From: Glaciecola sp. XM2
GTDB lineage: Bacteria; Pseudomonadota; Gammaproteobacteria; Enterobacterales; Alteromonadaceae
Direction: 5' to 3'
Length of the DNA: 64,000 bases
Assembly (NCBI RefSeq): GCF_018595715.1
Contig: NZ_JAHEOJ010000013.1
Coordinates: 1-64,000, forward strand
In this document: positions 10,496 to 19,824 of the stretch, in pieces
Layout of the letters: the number at the start of each line of letters is the position of its first letter
How positions within the stretch are numbered: position 1 is the first letter of the stretch
The notes under the pieces: model-generated
The model's database searches: none
What the model was told of the DNA's origin: nothing
Seen by the model: only the letters and a program-made list of their open reading frames with translations
Translations under genes and position numbers: made by a program

Positions 10496-10511
10496 ATTAC
10501 AATTTTGTAAT
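10496..10511. promoter_or_regulatory. Perfect dyad ATTACAA-TT-TTGTAAT, candidate operator
   Basis: A 16-bp symmetric element between the DUF4440 gene end and the lipoprotein gene. It shares the TTACAA core with the inverted repeat at 10395-10418. Confidence 0.5.
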
Positions 10512-10564
10512 AGAAACAATGCCATATAAATCTGATTGCGTTAAAAAGGGGGCGTATTGCACAC

Positions 10565-11050
10565 TTAATTAGACCAATGAATGTGTGAAATTTTCCATTG
10601 ACTATCTCGATTAATAAGCGTGATTGTTTCATTACTCGTTCTATCAATGCTTTTCCCCTTGTACATGCCAGTCATTTGGCTTCTTGAAAAAGACGTTGCT
10701 ATCCCATCGTACTGAAGAACATGATGTTCAATCCGGTCAATTTTCATGGCTTGTAAGTACTTCATGTCTGACAACATATGATGACTTGCATATTCTTTCG
10801 CGCTTCGTTCCACACCTTGCCCCTCAAAAATCAGCACATTATCAGCCAGTAGACTTCGTGCAGTCTCAACATCACCGGTTTCGAGGGCTTTGTGAAAGGC
10901 AAGCACAGTTTTTGCAGCTGTTGTTTCAGTCCCAGTGAACATAGACGCTTTAGCTTCTTTATGCGGATCACCGTCATGCGAAAAAGCGAACGAACTTAAC
11001 GCAGCAATGGCGACAAATGCCAAAAGGCCCTTATGTATCGTGTTTGTCAT
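10565..11050 (-). CDS. Secreted DUF4440/SnoaL-like protein
   Basis: A 161-residue protein with a signal peptide (about 1-24, ending FAFSHDGDP) and an NTF2-like cone domain (about 42-160) of the DUF4440/SnoaL type. Key family features are the TARSLLADNVLIFEGQG strand and the C-terminal WKISHIHW. His-rich ends (SHDGDPHKE and ISHIHWS) would suit metal contact, but no catalysis can be claimed. It lies 31 bp after copD, in the copper operon. Confidence 0.8.
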   Translation of the reverse strand: MTNTIHKGLLAFVAIAALSSFAFSHDGDPHKEAKASMFTGTETTAAKTVLAFHKALETGDVETARSLLADNVLIFEGQGVERSAKEYASHHMLSDMKYLQAMKIDRIEHHVLQYDGIATSFSRSQMTGMYKGKSIDRTSNETITLINRDSQWKISHIHWSN

Positions 11051-11081
11051 TTTTGTTTCCTCTTCGATAAATATTGTTTTA

Positions 11082-12026
11082 TTAAATAAGTTGACTCGCT
11101 AACAGCGGCGGGCCCATCACTGTTGTGACCACGCTAGTAACGAATAAAATAAGAAATCCCACAAACGTTTCAACCATGATGGAACGGCGTAATGCGACGG
11201 CGCCATCTTCTCGACTCAATATGCGTGGCACCAATACGAACTTATGAGTCACAGCAAACAGGAGAAGCAATAACACCAAAGCTATTTTTAATATGAAAAC
11301 TTGTCCATAGCGGCTTGTGTATAGGCTTTCTAATGTAGGTACAAACTGAATGAGCATAGATACGGCGGCAATCACTAAAATAGCAACACCCCAACCCGCA
11401 AATCGGCCAAAACGTTCCATGACAAAATGCAATGTTTCCCCTTCAAATATATAAGTCGCGCGCACTAATGGTATTAGCGCACCTAACCATGCAAACGACA
11501 TAGCTACATGGAAAGTGATAAGCGAGACGCTGCCAAATACGAGTGCATTAGTGTGTCCAGATAACGTAAATGAGGTGCTCAATCCAATAATGACGAGCAA
11601 TGTTAGTGTGCCAAATATCCATTGGTTTAACCTGCTCGTCAGAAATAATGGACGAATTAATATCAGAGTCAAAAGTGCAAAAGAAAGACCGAACGCGATT
11701 GCTCTAGTCATCGTCAATGTACCAACAGAACTAGCCCACATCATGTTGAGAATGATGGGTTCGAACATGCCTTTTACACCATTTTCTGCAAAGTTGCCTG
11801 TTTGTACAAAAAAATCGACAACATTAGCAATGAAACCAATAATGACCAATACCATTGCGACTTTGCATATAGTATGTCGCCAACGCATTGCAACTTTGTC
11901 GACATTCTCAAGCGAAGCCGCCGGGATATACAGATATACACAAATAATGCTAAATGCTGCGCTTACCCCCAAGTACACCAGAAACTTGTTGAGTACTAGC
12001 AGTCCTATCCAAATTCCTGATGTCAT
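11082..12026 (-). CDS. copD: Copper resistance protein CopD (membrane)
   Basis: A 314-residue inner-membrane protein with about eight helices, the CopD family length. Conserved His and Arg residues occur in membrane segments, for example SGHTNALVFG and ITFHVAMSFAWLGAL. CopD works with periplasmic CopC to move copper across the inner membrane or deliver it to enzymes. The gene follows copC by 12 bp, the usual order, and belongs to the long minus-strand Cus/Cop operon. Confidence 0.9.
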   Translation of the reverse strand: MTSGIWIGLLVLNKFLVYLGVSAAFSIICVYLYIPAASLENVDKVAMRWRHTICKVAMVLVIIGFIANVVDFFVQTGNFAENGVKGMFEPIILNMMWASSVGTLTMTRAIAFGLSFALLTLILIRPLFLTSRLNQWIFGTLTLLVIIGLSTSFTLSGHTNALVFGSVSLITFHVAMSFAWLGALIPLVRATYIFEGETLHFVMERFGRFAGWGVAILVIAAVSMLIQFVPTLESLYTSRYGQVFILKIALVLLLLLFAVTHKFVLVPRILSREDGAVALRRSIMVETFVGFLILFVTSVVTTVMGPPLLASQLI

Positions 12027-12038
12027 GAAAGTTCCTAT

Positions 12039-12434
12039 TTAATGATCGCTATGATCCATCTTTTTATGTTTCATCTCTTTCATATTACCAGCAGCATGAA
12101 CCATAAATGAAAAGTCTCCTTTCATCTTATGACCGTCTACTCCCATGATTGTCCATGAGGCTTTATAAGTGCTAGGCATTAACTGGGGTAAGTCGAAGCT
12201 AAACGTATTACTCGCCTCCATTGAGGGGGTGAATTCAAAGTCAACCTTCTCGTTTTTGCTATTTAAAATAGATAAGTTAACCAAACGAACTTCGTCACCA
12301 AATGTGACTGCAATGGTTTCTGGGCTCTTCATCAACATAGCATTGTCTTTGGGTATTGTTGACGTGATCCCAGTATGCGCGAACACTGACAGGCTGGTCA
12401 TTGTAATAAGAAGCGTTATGATAAATTTTTTCAT
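12039..12434 (-). CDS. copC: Periplasmic copper-binding protein CopC
   Basis: A 131-residue protein with a signal peptide cleaved before His20 (VFA-HTG). The mature N-terminal His is a copper ligand in CopC proteins. The domain is a small beta barrel with the conserved VDGHKMKGDFSFMV end. It closes with a Met/His tail (MKEMKHKKMDHSDH) that could add metal sites. It lies between cusA and copD. Confidence 0.92.
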   Translation of the reverse strand: MKKFIITLLITMTSLSVFAHTGITSTIPKDNAMLMKSPETIAVTFGDEVRLVNLSILNSKNEKVDFEFTPSMEASNTFSFDLPQLMPSTYKASWTIMGVDGHKMKGDFSFMVHAAGNMKEMKHKKMDHSDH

Positions 12435-12464
12435 GAATTAATCTCTCTTTTATAAAGTTACGGG

Positions 12465-15400
12465 TTAAATGTTATTAGCTAATTGGTGTATCTGCCTTTT
12501 TTTCCACAATAGATAAATGGCGGGTAAAACAAGCAACGTGAGTAGCACGGCACTCATCATTCCGCCTACCATTGGCGCGGCAATTCGACTCATGACCTCA
12601 GCCCCAGTGCCTGTTCCATATAAAATAGGTAGTAATCCAAGAATGATGGCTAAAGCCGTCATCATGACAGGCCTAACGCGCAGTCCTGCGCCGTGCAATA
12701 TAGCTTCTGTTAATTGCTCATCGCTCGGTATGACATTTTGTTCTTTGCAGCGTGTGATTAGCGCGTTGTATTCTTGGTTCAGGTAGACCAACATGATCAC
12801 ACCTATTTCAACTGCAACGCCAGCGAGTGCAATAAAACCGACTCCTACTGCTACCGAAAAGTTGAATCCCTCTAGATACATTAACCAGATGCTACCAACC
12901 ATCGCCAAAGGCAAAGTGCCCATGATAATGGCTACTTCAGTAATGTTTCTAAAGTTGAGGTACAACAGAATAATAATAATGGACAGTGTCAGTGGCACAA
13001 CGTAGGTGAGTTTTTCTTTGGCGCGTTGCATATACTCATATTGACCAGACCAGGTAATGGAGTAGCCAGCAGGCAATACTAACTGTTCACTCACGGCTTG
13101 CTGAGCTGACACCACATAACTACCAATATCCACGCCATCAATATCCACAAATACCCAGCCATTTAGGCGTGCATTTTCACTTTTGATCCCCGGAGGGCCA
13201 TCCTCTATGTACACATCTGCTACATCTGCAAGCGCAATACGCTTTCCTTTCGGTGTCACAATCGGCAATAAAGATAACGCTTGTGGGGATGAGCGATATG
13301 ATTGAGGATAACGCACGTTGACCGGATATCTCTCGAGCCCTTCAACACTTTGTGTGACATTCATACCGCCAATGGCACTGGATACAACTGACTGAATATC
13401 CGCTATGTTAAGGCCATAACGCGCGGCTTTATCTCGCTGTATGTCAACCTTTACGTAGCGCCCGCCTGCCACTCGTTCCGAATAAACAGAGGCCGTCCCA
13501 TCTACTTGTGCAAGAATTGTTTCGATTTGTTGGCCAATGCTCTGTATTTCGCCAAGCTCTGGTCCTCCTATCTTGATACCTACCGGTGTTTTGATCCCGG
13601 TAGCCAACATATCAATCCTGGTTTTAATGGGCATGACCCAAGCATTTGTGAGCCCTGGGAAGTCAATCAGGTTATCAAGCTCTTTTATCAAATCTTCAGT
13701 CGTTAAACCCTCACGCCATTCATTGTGGGGTTTTAACTGAATGAATGTTTCAATCATTGTTAAGGGCGCGGGATCGGTGGCAGTTTCTGCACGCCCCACT
13801 TTACCAAATACCGTTTCTACTTCGGGCACCGTATATATTAGCTTATTAGTTTGTTGAAGCAATTCTCTTGCTTTACCGATGGATATGCCAGCATATGTCG
13901 TGGGCATATACATTAAATCACCTTCGTCAAGTGGAGGAATAAACTCGCTGCCAATTTTATTGACCGGCCAAAAACCAATGACTAGGACAACTAATGCGCC
14001 AACAAGTGTCAGCTTTGGAAAGCGCAGCACGGTTTTTAACGATGGTATGTACAACCAAGACAAGCCCTTATTGACGGGGTTTTTATGCTCTGGCAGCACT
14101 TTTCCTCTAATAAAATACCCCATTAATACTGGTACTAGTGTTATGGCAAGTGCTGCGGATGCAGCCATTGCATAGGTTTTTGTGTACGCTAAGGGGGAAA
14201 ACATCCGGCCTTCTTGCGCTTCCAGCGTAAACACTGGGACAAAGCTGACTGTAATAATAAGAAGGCTAAAAAATAACGCTGGGCCAACCTCCACAGCCGA
14301 GTCAACGACAATTTGCCATCGGTTTTCTTTAGTAAGTGGCGTTCGCTCCATGTGTTTGTGCATGTTTTCAATCATAACTATGGCACCGTCAATCATCGCG
14401 CCAATAGCAATGGCAATCCCCCCTAGCGACATGATGTTGGCATTGATCCCTTGAAAATACATGACGATGAATGCCACGAGAATACCAACCGGTAGACTCA
14501 CAATTGCTACTAGCGATGAACGAACATGAAACAAGAAGGCGATACACACGACGGCAACCACGCCAAACTCTTCCAATAACTTGAAACCAAGATTATTAAC
14601 TGCACGTTCAATCAAAGCAGATCTGTCATAAACTGTCACTACTTCAACACCGTCTGGTAAACCTTTTTTAAGTTCCTCGAGCTTAGCTTTCACCCCGTCA
14701 ATTGTTTTTTGCGCATTTTCGCCGTAGCGCATCACAACTATTCCACCAACCGTTTCACCTTCTCCATTTAACTCAGCAATGCCGCGGCGCATTTGTGGCC
14801 CTAATTGGACGTCAGCAATATCTTTAATCAACAATGGCGTACCATTATTATTTACGCCCAAGGGAATAAGTTCTATGTCTCGTTTATTTTCAATATAGCC
14901 CGTAGCTCGAACCATATATTCGGCTTCAGCCATCTCAATAACCGATGCGCCAACCTCTTGATTACCGCGCTTAATAGCCATTTGAATATGAGAAAGGGGT
15001 ATGCCATAGGCTCTGAGCTTCTCTGGATCCACTCTAACCTGATACTGCTTAACCATCCCGCCTATCGACGATACTTCTGATACCCCAGAAACTGTCTGTA
15101 ACTCGAATTTTAAAAACCAGTCTTGTAAACTGCGCAACTGACTAATATCGTGTTGGCCCGTTCTATCGACTAAGGCATAAAGATACACCCAACCCACACC
15201 CGTTGCGTCTGGTCCTAATTGAGGCCTAGCATTTTCAGGTAAATTGGGAGCAACTTGGGATAAGTATTCGAGTACGCGGCTTCTCGCCCAATACAAATCC
15301 GTATCGTCATCAAAAATGATGTAGACATAAGAGTCACCAAAAAATGAGTAACCTCTCACGGTTCTGGCACCAGGCACCGATAGCATCGCGGTAGTAAGAG

Positions 15401-15602
15401 GATAAGTTACTTGATCCTCAACAACTTGAGGTGCCTGCCCAGGGTAACTTGTTTTAATAATCACTTGCACATCTGACAAATCAGGTAGTGCATCTACTGG
15501 TGTGTTTTTTACAGCGACCAAGCCTCCACCAACAATGATTATGGTGATAAGCAATACAAAAAATCGATTGGTGACAGACCACCTAATAATGGCTGCAATC
15601 AT
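12465..15602 (-). CDS. cusA: CusA/SilA-type heavy-metal RND efflux pump
   Basis: A 1045-residue inner-membrane RND transporter with twelve helices and two large periplasmic loops. The three Met residues that carry Cu(I)/Ag(I) through CusA appear in context: DLMYMPTT, PLTMIETFIQLKP and TRIDMLATGIKTP. This places it in the monovalent copper/silver branch rather than the Czc branch. The helix 4 segment GGIAIAIGAMIDGAIVMIE carries the proton-relay acid. The start overlaps the cusB stop as TAATG, so the two are translationally coupled. Length matches E. coli CusA. Confidence 0.95.
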   Translation of the reverse strand: MIAAIIRWSVTNRFFVLLITIIIVGGGLVAVKNTPVDALPDLSDVQVIIKTSYPGQAPQVVEDQVTYPLTTAMLSVPGARTVRGYSFFGDSYVYIIFDDDTDLYWARSRVLEYLSQVAPNLPENARPQLGPDATGVGWVYLYALVDRTGQHDISQLRSLQDWFLKFELQTVSGVSEVSSIGGMVKQYQVRVDPEKLRAYGIPLSHIQMAIKRGNQEVGASVIEMAEAEYMVRATGYIENKRDIELIPLGVNNNGTPLLIKDIADVQLGPQMRRGIAELNGEGETVGGIVVMRYGENAQKTIDGVKAKLEELKKGLPDGVEVVTVYDRSALIERAVNNLGFKLLEEFGVVAVVCIAFLFHVRSSLVAIVSLPVGILVAFIVMYFQGINANIMSLGGIAIAIGAMIDGAIVMIENMHKHMERTPLTKENRWQIVVDSAVEVGPALFFSLLIITVSFVPVFTLEAQEGRMFSPLAYTKTYAMAASAALAITLVPVLMGYFIRGKVLPEHKNPVNKGLSWLYIPSLKTVLRFPKLTLVGALVVLVIGFWPVNKIGSEFIPPLDEGDLMYMPTTYAGISIGKARELLQQTNKLIYTVPEVETVFGKVGRAETATDPAPLTMIETFIQLKPHNEWREGLTTEDLIKELDNLIDFPGLTNAWVMPIKTRIDMLATGIKTPVGIKIGGPELGEIQSIGQQIETILAQVDGTASVYSERVAGGRYVKVDIQRDKAARYGLNIADIQSVVSSAIGGMNVTQSVEGLERYPVNVRYPQSYRSSPQALSLLPIVTPKGKRIALADVADVYIEDGPPGIKSENARLNGWVFVDIDGVDIGSYVVSAQQAVSEQLVLPAGYSITWSGQYEYMQRAKEKLTYVVPLTLSIIIILLYLNFRNITEVAIIMGTLPLAMVGSIWLMYLEGFNFSVAVGVGFIALAGVAVEIGVIMLVYLNQEYNALITRCKEQNVIPSDEQLTEAILHGAGLRVRPVMMTALAIILGLLPILYGTGTGAEVMSRIAAPMVGGMMSAVLLTLLVLPAIYLLWKKRQIHQLANNI

Positions 15603-17218
15603 TAGTACTGTCCTCCGTGACCTGAATGATCCATCTCTTTATCTGCATTGTCTGTGCCCATCGAGTGACCAGAATGATCCATACTCTCCATATTTTCCAT
15701 AGACTCTGTATCATCCATATCATCCATATCGTCCATACCTTCCATGTGCATCATGTTGCCGTCTTCATCCACAATATGGATTTGTGTAATTAAGTAATCA
15801 CCTGAATCTGTCTTTGTAATTTGTAAATGCAATGACATGCCAGGCATTAACTTGGTAATGTCCAAATCTTGGTCAACAAAAAAATCCATTGTCATTTCAG
15901 GCCAATCCCATTCGTCAATTGCCGCATGATCAAGATTCACCATATTATGCTCTGCCATCACACTGTTGACAGTTGCGGTAGTCCATACCTTAGATGGCAT
16001 GGATTCGGCCTCTTCCATTCGTTTAAAATCAGACGAAATGCTGCTTTCAGAATCTAATAAGAATTGAGCAGAAGTGACGACTACATCATCGTCTCTTAGA
16101 CCGCTTAAAATCTCCGTGTATTCATTGACGATATTGCCAACCTTGACTTCGATAGATTTAAAGCGCCCCTCACCTAAAGCAAGTACCACTCGGTCTTGCT
16201 TTCCAGTGCGAATAACCGCTTCAGTGGGCACCAAAAGGTTTTCATCATCCAGATCGGAATGGATGGTGACTTGTGCAAACATGTTGGGTTTCAAGAAATA
16301 CTCGGGATTGTCAAAACGTAATCTCGCTTTTAGCGTTCTTGTGTCTTTGTCTAATGATGGGTAAACATAATCAACTTCGCCCTCCCACACTTTTTCTGGC
16401 AAATACTCAAGCGTCATGGTGACCGCTAAGCCTTTCTCAATCTGGTTCGACTGACGTTCAAATACCTCCGCATCCACCCATACTTCATCTAACGCGCCAA
16501 TAGATAATATCGTCACACCAGGTTTAACATAAAAGCCTTGTCTGATATTCAGATTATCGACAAAGCCTGTTTGAGGGGCGGTAAACGTGATGGTTTGTTG
16601 AACTTTACCGGTTTGCTTGAGTTGCTTAACCGCTTGAGCTGGCATTTGAAGGGCTTCAAGCCGAGAGGTAGCAGCCTGCAGTAGATTGGCGTTATTGCGG
16701 TTTCGAGCAAGCAGAAATTCCTCCTGCGCATTTACTAACTCGGGTGAATAGAGCGCGTATAAAGGCTCACCTTTTTTAACGTATTCACCAGCTGCTTTTA
16801 CATATAATTCGTCTATCCAACCTTCAACACGTGGGTGAATATGCACAAGTGTGTCTTCATTGTATTGCACATAACCCACCGTTTTAATTGGCACATGTAA
16901 GCTTTTTCTCTCCACAGACGCCGTTCGTACACCTAAGTTATTCTCTACATTTGGATGTATTGTGACAGTGCCGGGACTCTCATCCGTGCCCCCATCATCA
17001 TATACCGGCACAAGATCCATCCCCATTGGCGATTTACCAGGTGCGTCTCTTCTATAGTTCGGATCCATAGGGGCGACCCAATATAAGGGTGCATTGCTAT
17101 CGGCATTGTCGGCATTTGATGCGCTATCGACGGAATGGGGCATGATAAACGTATAAGTCAATGCTGTTAGCACCGCTCCAGCGATGAGTCCAATGGCCAG
17201 TGTGCTTGTATTTTTCAT
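15602..17218 (-). CDS. cusB: CusB-type periplasmic adaptor with fused CusF domain
   Basis: A 538-residue membrane-fusion protein. Residues 1-28 are an N-terminal signal/anchor and 45-72 a heavy-metal-binding segment (APMDPNYR, then SPMGMDLVP). The barrel-sandwich and hairpin core spans about 100-400. Residues about 413-488 are a CusF-like domain with the copper ligands in place: His431, Trp439, Met442 and Met444 (WPEMTM). A 50-residue Met/Asp/His tail follows, with several MDHSGH repeats. The adaptor therefore carries its own metallochaperone, which would feed CusA. The next gene (cusA) overlaps its stop. Confidence 0.94.
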   Translation of the reverse strand: MKNTSTLAIGLIAGAVLTALTYTFIMPHSVDSASNADNADSNAPLYWVAPMDPNYRRDAPGKSPMGMDLVPVYDDGGTDESPGTVTIHPNVENNLGVRTASVERKSLHVPIKTVGYVQYNEDTLVHIHPRVEGWIDELYVKAAGEYVKKGEPLYALYSPELVNAQEEFLLARNRNNANLLQAATSRLEALQMPAQAVKQLKQTGKVQQTITFTAPQTGFVDNLNIRQGFYVKPGVTILSIGALDEVWVDAEVFERQSNQIEKGLAVTMTLEYLPEKVWEGEVDYVYPSLDKDTRTLKARLRFDNPEYFLKPNMFAQVTIHSDLDDENLLVPTEAVIRTGKQDRVVLALGEGRFKSIEVKVGNIVNEYTEILSGLRDDDVVVTSAQFLLDSESSISSDFKRMEEAESMPSKVWTTATVNSVMAEHNMVNLDHAAIDEWDWPEMTMDFFVDQDLDITKLMPGMSLHLQITKTDSGDYLITQIHIVDEDGNMMHMEGMDDMDDMDDTESMENMESMDHSGHSMGTDNADKEMDHSGHGGQY

Positions 17219-18573
17219 TAATTTTCTCCAATGCGATGAGTAACGTCTTGACCATCGCTAAAAAAGTAGTTGAGTTGTGATCGCGACTTGAGTAAGTCAA
17301 TTTCAATGTTCAATGCGTCAATTCTGGCATTCAGATCGGCTATTCTTGCTCTTACTACTTCAGCAAAATCACCATCATCATTGGTATATGCCGTTAAAGA
17401 AGCCTCAGCTTGCTCGCTCATTTGAACCAAAATATCAGTTTGATAAAGTGTTTCGCGCTGCAAAAGCCTTAGGTGAGAAGCATATGCAGATTGCAGTTGA
17501 GATAGTAGCGATCTAATGGCTAGTCTTTTTTCTGTCTTTATCGCCTCGGTTTGACTAATCGCTGCGGATACGTCTTGATCTTGTTTGTTGCTGGTAAATA
17601 CGGGCACGTCAAATGAGACACCCACCGAGATAAAATCAGCTCGGCTACGATCTAACTGATCGTCGGCTCTATACGCATAACTTGCGTTCACCCCCCATTG
17701 TGGCTTGTATTGCTGCTTGGCTAATTCAATACCTGTTTTACTGGCTCTTATTTTTTGCTCAATTGCCAAAACATACGGGTGCGAAACCAAAACATGGGCT
17801 AAGCGTTGCGTGTCGCGACTGTTTAGCGCTTGTTCAGCATCTGCATATAAAGGTTTAATTGATGGCGTTGCAGCAGGTAGGGAAACCATTTGTTTATATC
17901 GCATTTGATTAGATGTCCAAGTCGTATCATCTGATAACCATTCAAGCAATTCAGCAAGCGCTTGCTCTTTTTGGGAATGCAGTTTAGTCAAACGATCATC
18001 AAGCCTTGTTAGCTCGAGCTGAGCGCGAACGATATCTTGTTGCCTTACTTTGCCAACCGCTGACGAGTAACTCGCTTGCGCGACGTCGCCGAGCTGTTCA
18101 AATAAAGCACGGTCTTGTTCAATGAGTGATATTGTCTGTTGGGCCCGAAAAATCTCAAGCCACTTAACAGAAACCGCTAATGTTGTTTTCGCGACTCGAT
18201 CTTTGCGCATGATTGGATGTTGCTTAGCGAGTTCTTCAAGTTGTTTGCGTTTTATATCCAAACTATCACCGCGCGGAAACATCTGCGACACGCCTGCTTT
18301 CAGTTGTGTCATTGGTTCTTGATCAAATGCAAAACCATCGGTTGGTAGGTTCGCCAGTCCAATCGATACCACAGGATCAGGAAGCGAAGATGCGGACACA
18401 CTACTCGCGAGTAACGCGTCTTCTCGGTATTGACTTCCCGTCAACCATGGATCTTGTTTAATTGCTGCTGCAATTGCGTCTTCTAGTGTGAGAAAGTCAG
18501 CTTTATTGGCAATGGCGTTGTGACTTAGCATCAGCATGATTAATATTGATAAAAAGGCGATACGATATCTCAT
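17218..18573 (-). CDS. TolC-family outer membrane channel (CusC role)
   Basis: A 451-residue protein with a signal peptide (1-22) and the long coiled-coil pattern of outer membrane efflux proteins, including two OEP repeats. It supplies the outer-membrane duct for the CusBA pump. The gene touches DUF411 upstream and cusB downstream, each by a one-base overlap, so it is firmly in the operon. No lipobox Cys is seen, unlike E. coli CusC. Confidence 0.9.
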   Translation of the reverse strand: MRYRIAFLSILIMLMLSHNAIANKADFLTLEDAIAAAIKQDPWLTGSQYREDALLASSVSASSLPDPVVSIGLANLPTDGFAFDQEPMTQLKAGVSQMFPRGDSLDIKRKQLEELAKQHPIMRKDRVAKTTLAVSVKWLEIFRAQQTISLIEQDRALFEQLGDVAQASYSSAVGKVRQQDIVRAQLELTRLDDRLTKLHSQKEQALAELLEWLSDDTTWTSNQMRYKQMVSLPAATPSIKPLYADAEQALNSRDTQRLAHVLVSHPYVLAIEQKIRASKTGIELAKQQYKPQWGVNASYAYRADDQLDRSRADFISVGVSFDVPVFTSNKQDQDVSAAISQTEAIKTEKRLAIRSLLSQLQSAYASHLRLLQRETLYQTDILVQMSEQAEASLTAYTNDDGDFAEVVRARIADLNARIDALNIEIDLLKSRSQLNYFFSDGQDVTHRIGEN

Positions 18574-19097
18574 TAAAACTGCTCCTCATAACTAGCGATT
18601 TCCGCATATACCGATGAGCTTCCGTCTTCTTTTAATAGCAATATTTGGTATGGCATAAAGCGGTCGTCGACCTCCATGCCGGGCGTACCGATGGGCATGG
18701 CTGGGACAGATAGTCCTATGCTATCTTTTGGCACATCGGCCAAGAACTGTTTGATGTACTTTGCCGGCACATGCCCTTCAAACACAAAACCATTACTCGA
18801 CTCTGCCGTGTGACAAGACCGATAATTTGGTGCTATGCCTCTGTCCTCTTTAATGTCCGACATAAACGTAACGTTTCTCGCATTCACATCAAACCCATGG
18901 TCTTCGGCATGATTAATCCATTTTTGGCAACAGTTGCAGGTTCTGCTTTTGTATACGGTTAGCTCGATGACGGCAGGTTTGGAAATCTTTTCACCTTGTT
19001 CAGTCGCCTTGTTGTTAGCTGCATCTGAACAGGCCGTTGTTAGCAAAACAGCTGCGATTAATAATACCTTCACGGGCAACATTGTTGAAAATTTCAT
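18573..19097 (-). CDS. DUF411 metal-binding lipoprotein
   Basis: A 174-residue protein. The signal sequence ends in the lipobox-like TTAC with Cys23. The DUF411 domain follows (about 45-165) with the hallmark CNCCQKW, a conserved Cys in NYRSCHT, and the family ending in VPAMPIGTPGME. DUF411 proteins are periplasmic copper-binding proteins found with Cus/Cop genes. It is the first gene of the coupled DUF411-TolC-cusB-cusA string. Confidence 0.9.
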   Translation of the reverse strand: MKFSTMLPVKVLLIAAVLLTTACSDAANNKATEQGEKISKPAVIELTVYKSRTCNCCQKWINHAEDHGFDVNARNVTFMSDIKEDRGIAPNYRSCHTAESSNGFVFEGHVPAKYIKQFLADVPKDSIGLSVPAMPIGTPGMEVDDRFMPYQILLLKEDGSSSVYAEIASYEEQF

Positions 19098-19202
19098 ATA
19101 TCTTTCCTCTCAAAAAAGAAAAAGTGTGTTTAATAATTTGAATTTAGCTATTTATCTTCACGATAAGCGAATGCAATTCACTATATTTGTCGCGACTGCA
19201 AG

Positions 19203-19562
19203 TTATGATATGTAGAGAGGTGTTTTTGGAGGACGCTGTATCGGATGGAGAAACGCTTTTTCAATTGATGGCTCAATTGATTTAAACGGTATCGTGGTTA
19301 AGTCAGGCAATCCGTCTAATCTGCTGTCTACTAACACGGCGACAGTAAGAACGCCCATTGGGCAACAACAGTCTTCCGGACAGCAACTTTCACTATTTTC
19401 ATCCATTGCCATGCTGTCAGAATGAGTGCCACTCATAGAGATTTCTGACATCATATTATGTTCCTGCATACATGGCATTTCAGAAGACACAGCCAATGCT
19501 TCTAACCCTTGCGATAGTAGCAATATGATAACTACACTAATGTGGACGAAACGAATAAACAA
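19203..19562 (-). CDS. Cys/Met/His-rich secreted protein, CopL-like
   Basis: A 119-residue protein with a signal peptide (about 1-25), then a Met/His-rich stretch (MPCMQEHNMMSE, then HSDSMAMDEN) and a cluster of five cysteines (CCPEDCCCP, about 60-68). The C-terminus, HPIQRPP, is like the short tails of CopL-type and related copper-cluster proteins. It is probably a periplasmic copper-binding or regulatory leader protein. It is the most promoter-proximal gene of the Cus operon, divergent from cusR. Confidence 0.65.
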   Translation of the reverse strand: MFIRFVHISVVIILLLSQGLEALAVSSEMPCMQEHNMMSEISMSGTHSDSMAMDENSESCCPEDCCCPMGVLTVAVLVDSRLDGLPDLTTIPFKSIEPSIEKAFLHPIQRPPKTPLYIS

Positions 19563-19604
19563 TTTACACCTTTATTATAGCGTAAGGACACATAATACAA
19601 ATAC

Positions 19605-19628
19605 ACACTTTTTAACAAAAAAAAGTGT
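19605..19628. repeat. AT-rich inverted repeat between the divergent promoters
   Basis: ACACTTTT, an 8-nt loop, then AAAAGTGT. It lies just upstream of the CopL-like gene. It could be an operator or a weak terminator. Confidence 0.35.
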
Positions 19629-19672
19629 TATTCAAACGACTACCAGATAATATCAACTCAACCTGACAAGAT

Positions 19673-19701
19673 GATTACACATAGATTACATTTCTGTCAT
19701 C
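19673..19701. promoter_or_regulatory. Candidate CusR box(es): two GATTACA repeats and a dyad
   Basis: GATTACA occurs at 19673-19679 and 19684-19690, 11 bp apart (one helical turn). The second copy forms an imperfect dyad with TGTCATC at 19695-19701. This is the arrangement expected for an OmpR-type copper regulator. It lies between the divergent Cus operon and cusRS. Confidence 0.55.
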
Positions 19702-19728
19702 TGATGTTTATTCAACAAATTAGTCCTT

Positions 19729-19734
19729 TATACT
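19729..19734 (+). promoter_or_regulatory. Candidate -10 element of cusRS (TATACT)
   Basis: A near-consensus -10 about 28 bp downstream of the GATTACA dyad and 90 bp before the cusR start. No good -35 is seen, which fits activation by a regulator bound at 19684-19701. Confidence 0.45.
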
Positions 19735-19824
19735 ATCGGTATGAGCCGCTTTTAAGATAAGTTGTGCATTCGCTCGACATTTTCCAAAGAGTTGCAAAAA
19801 ATAACGGATACAAATGGAGCGAGA

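Noticed and set aside
12517..14454. Plus-strand frames opposite cusA
   Set aside because: Shadow frames; the minus strand encodes a full RND pump.
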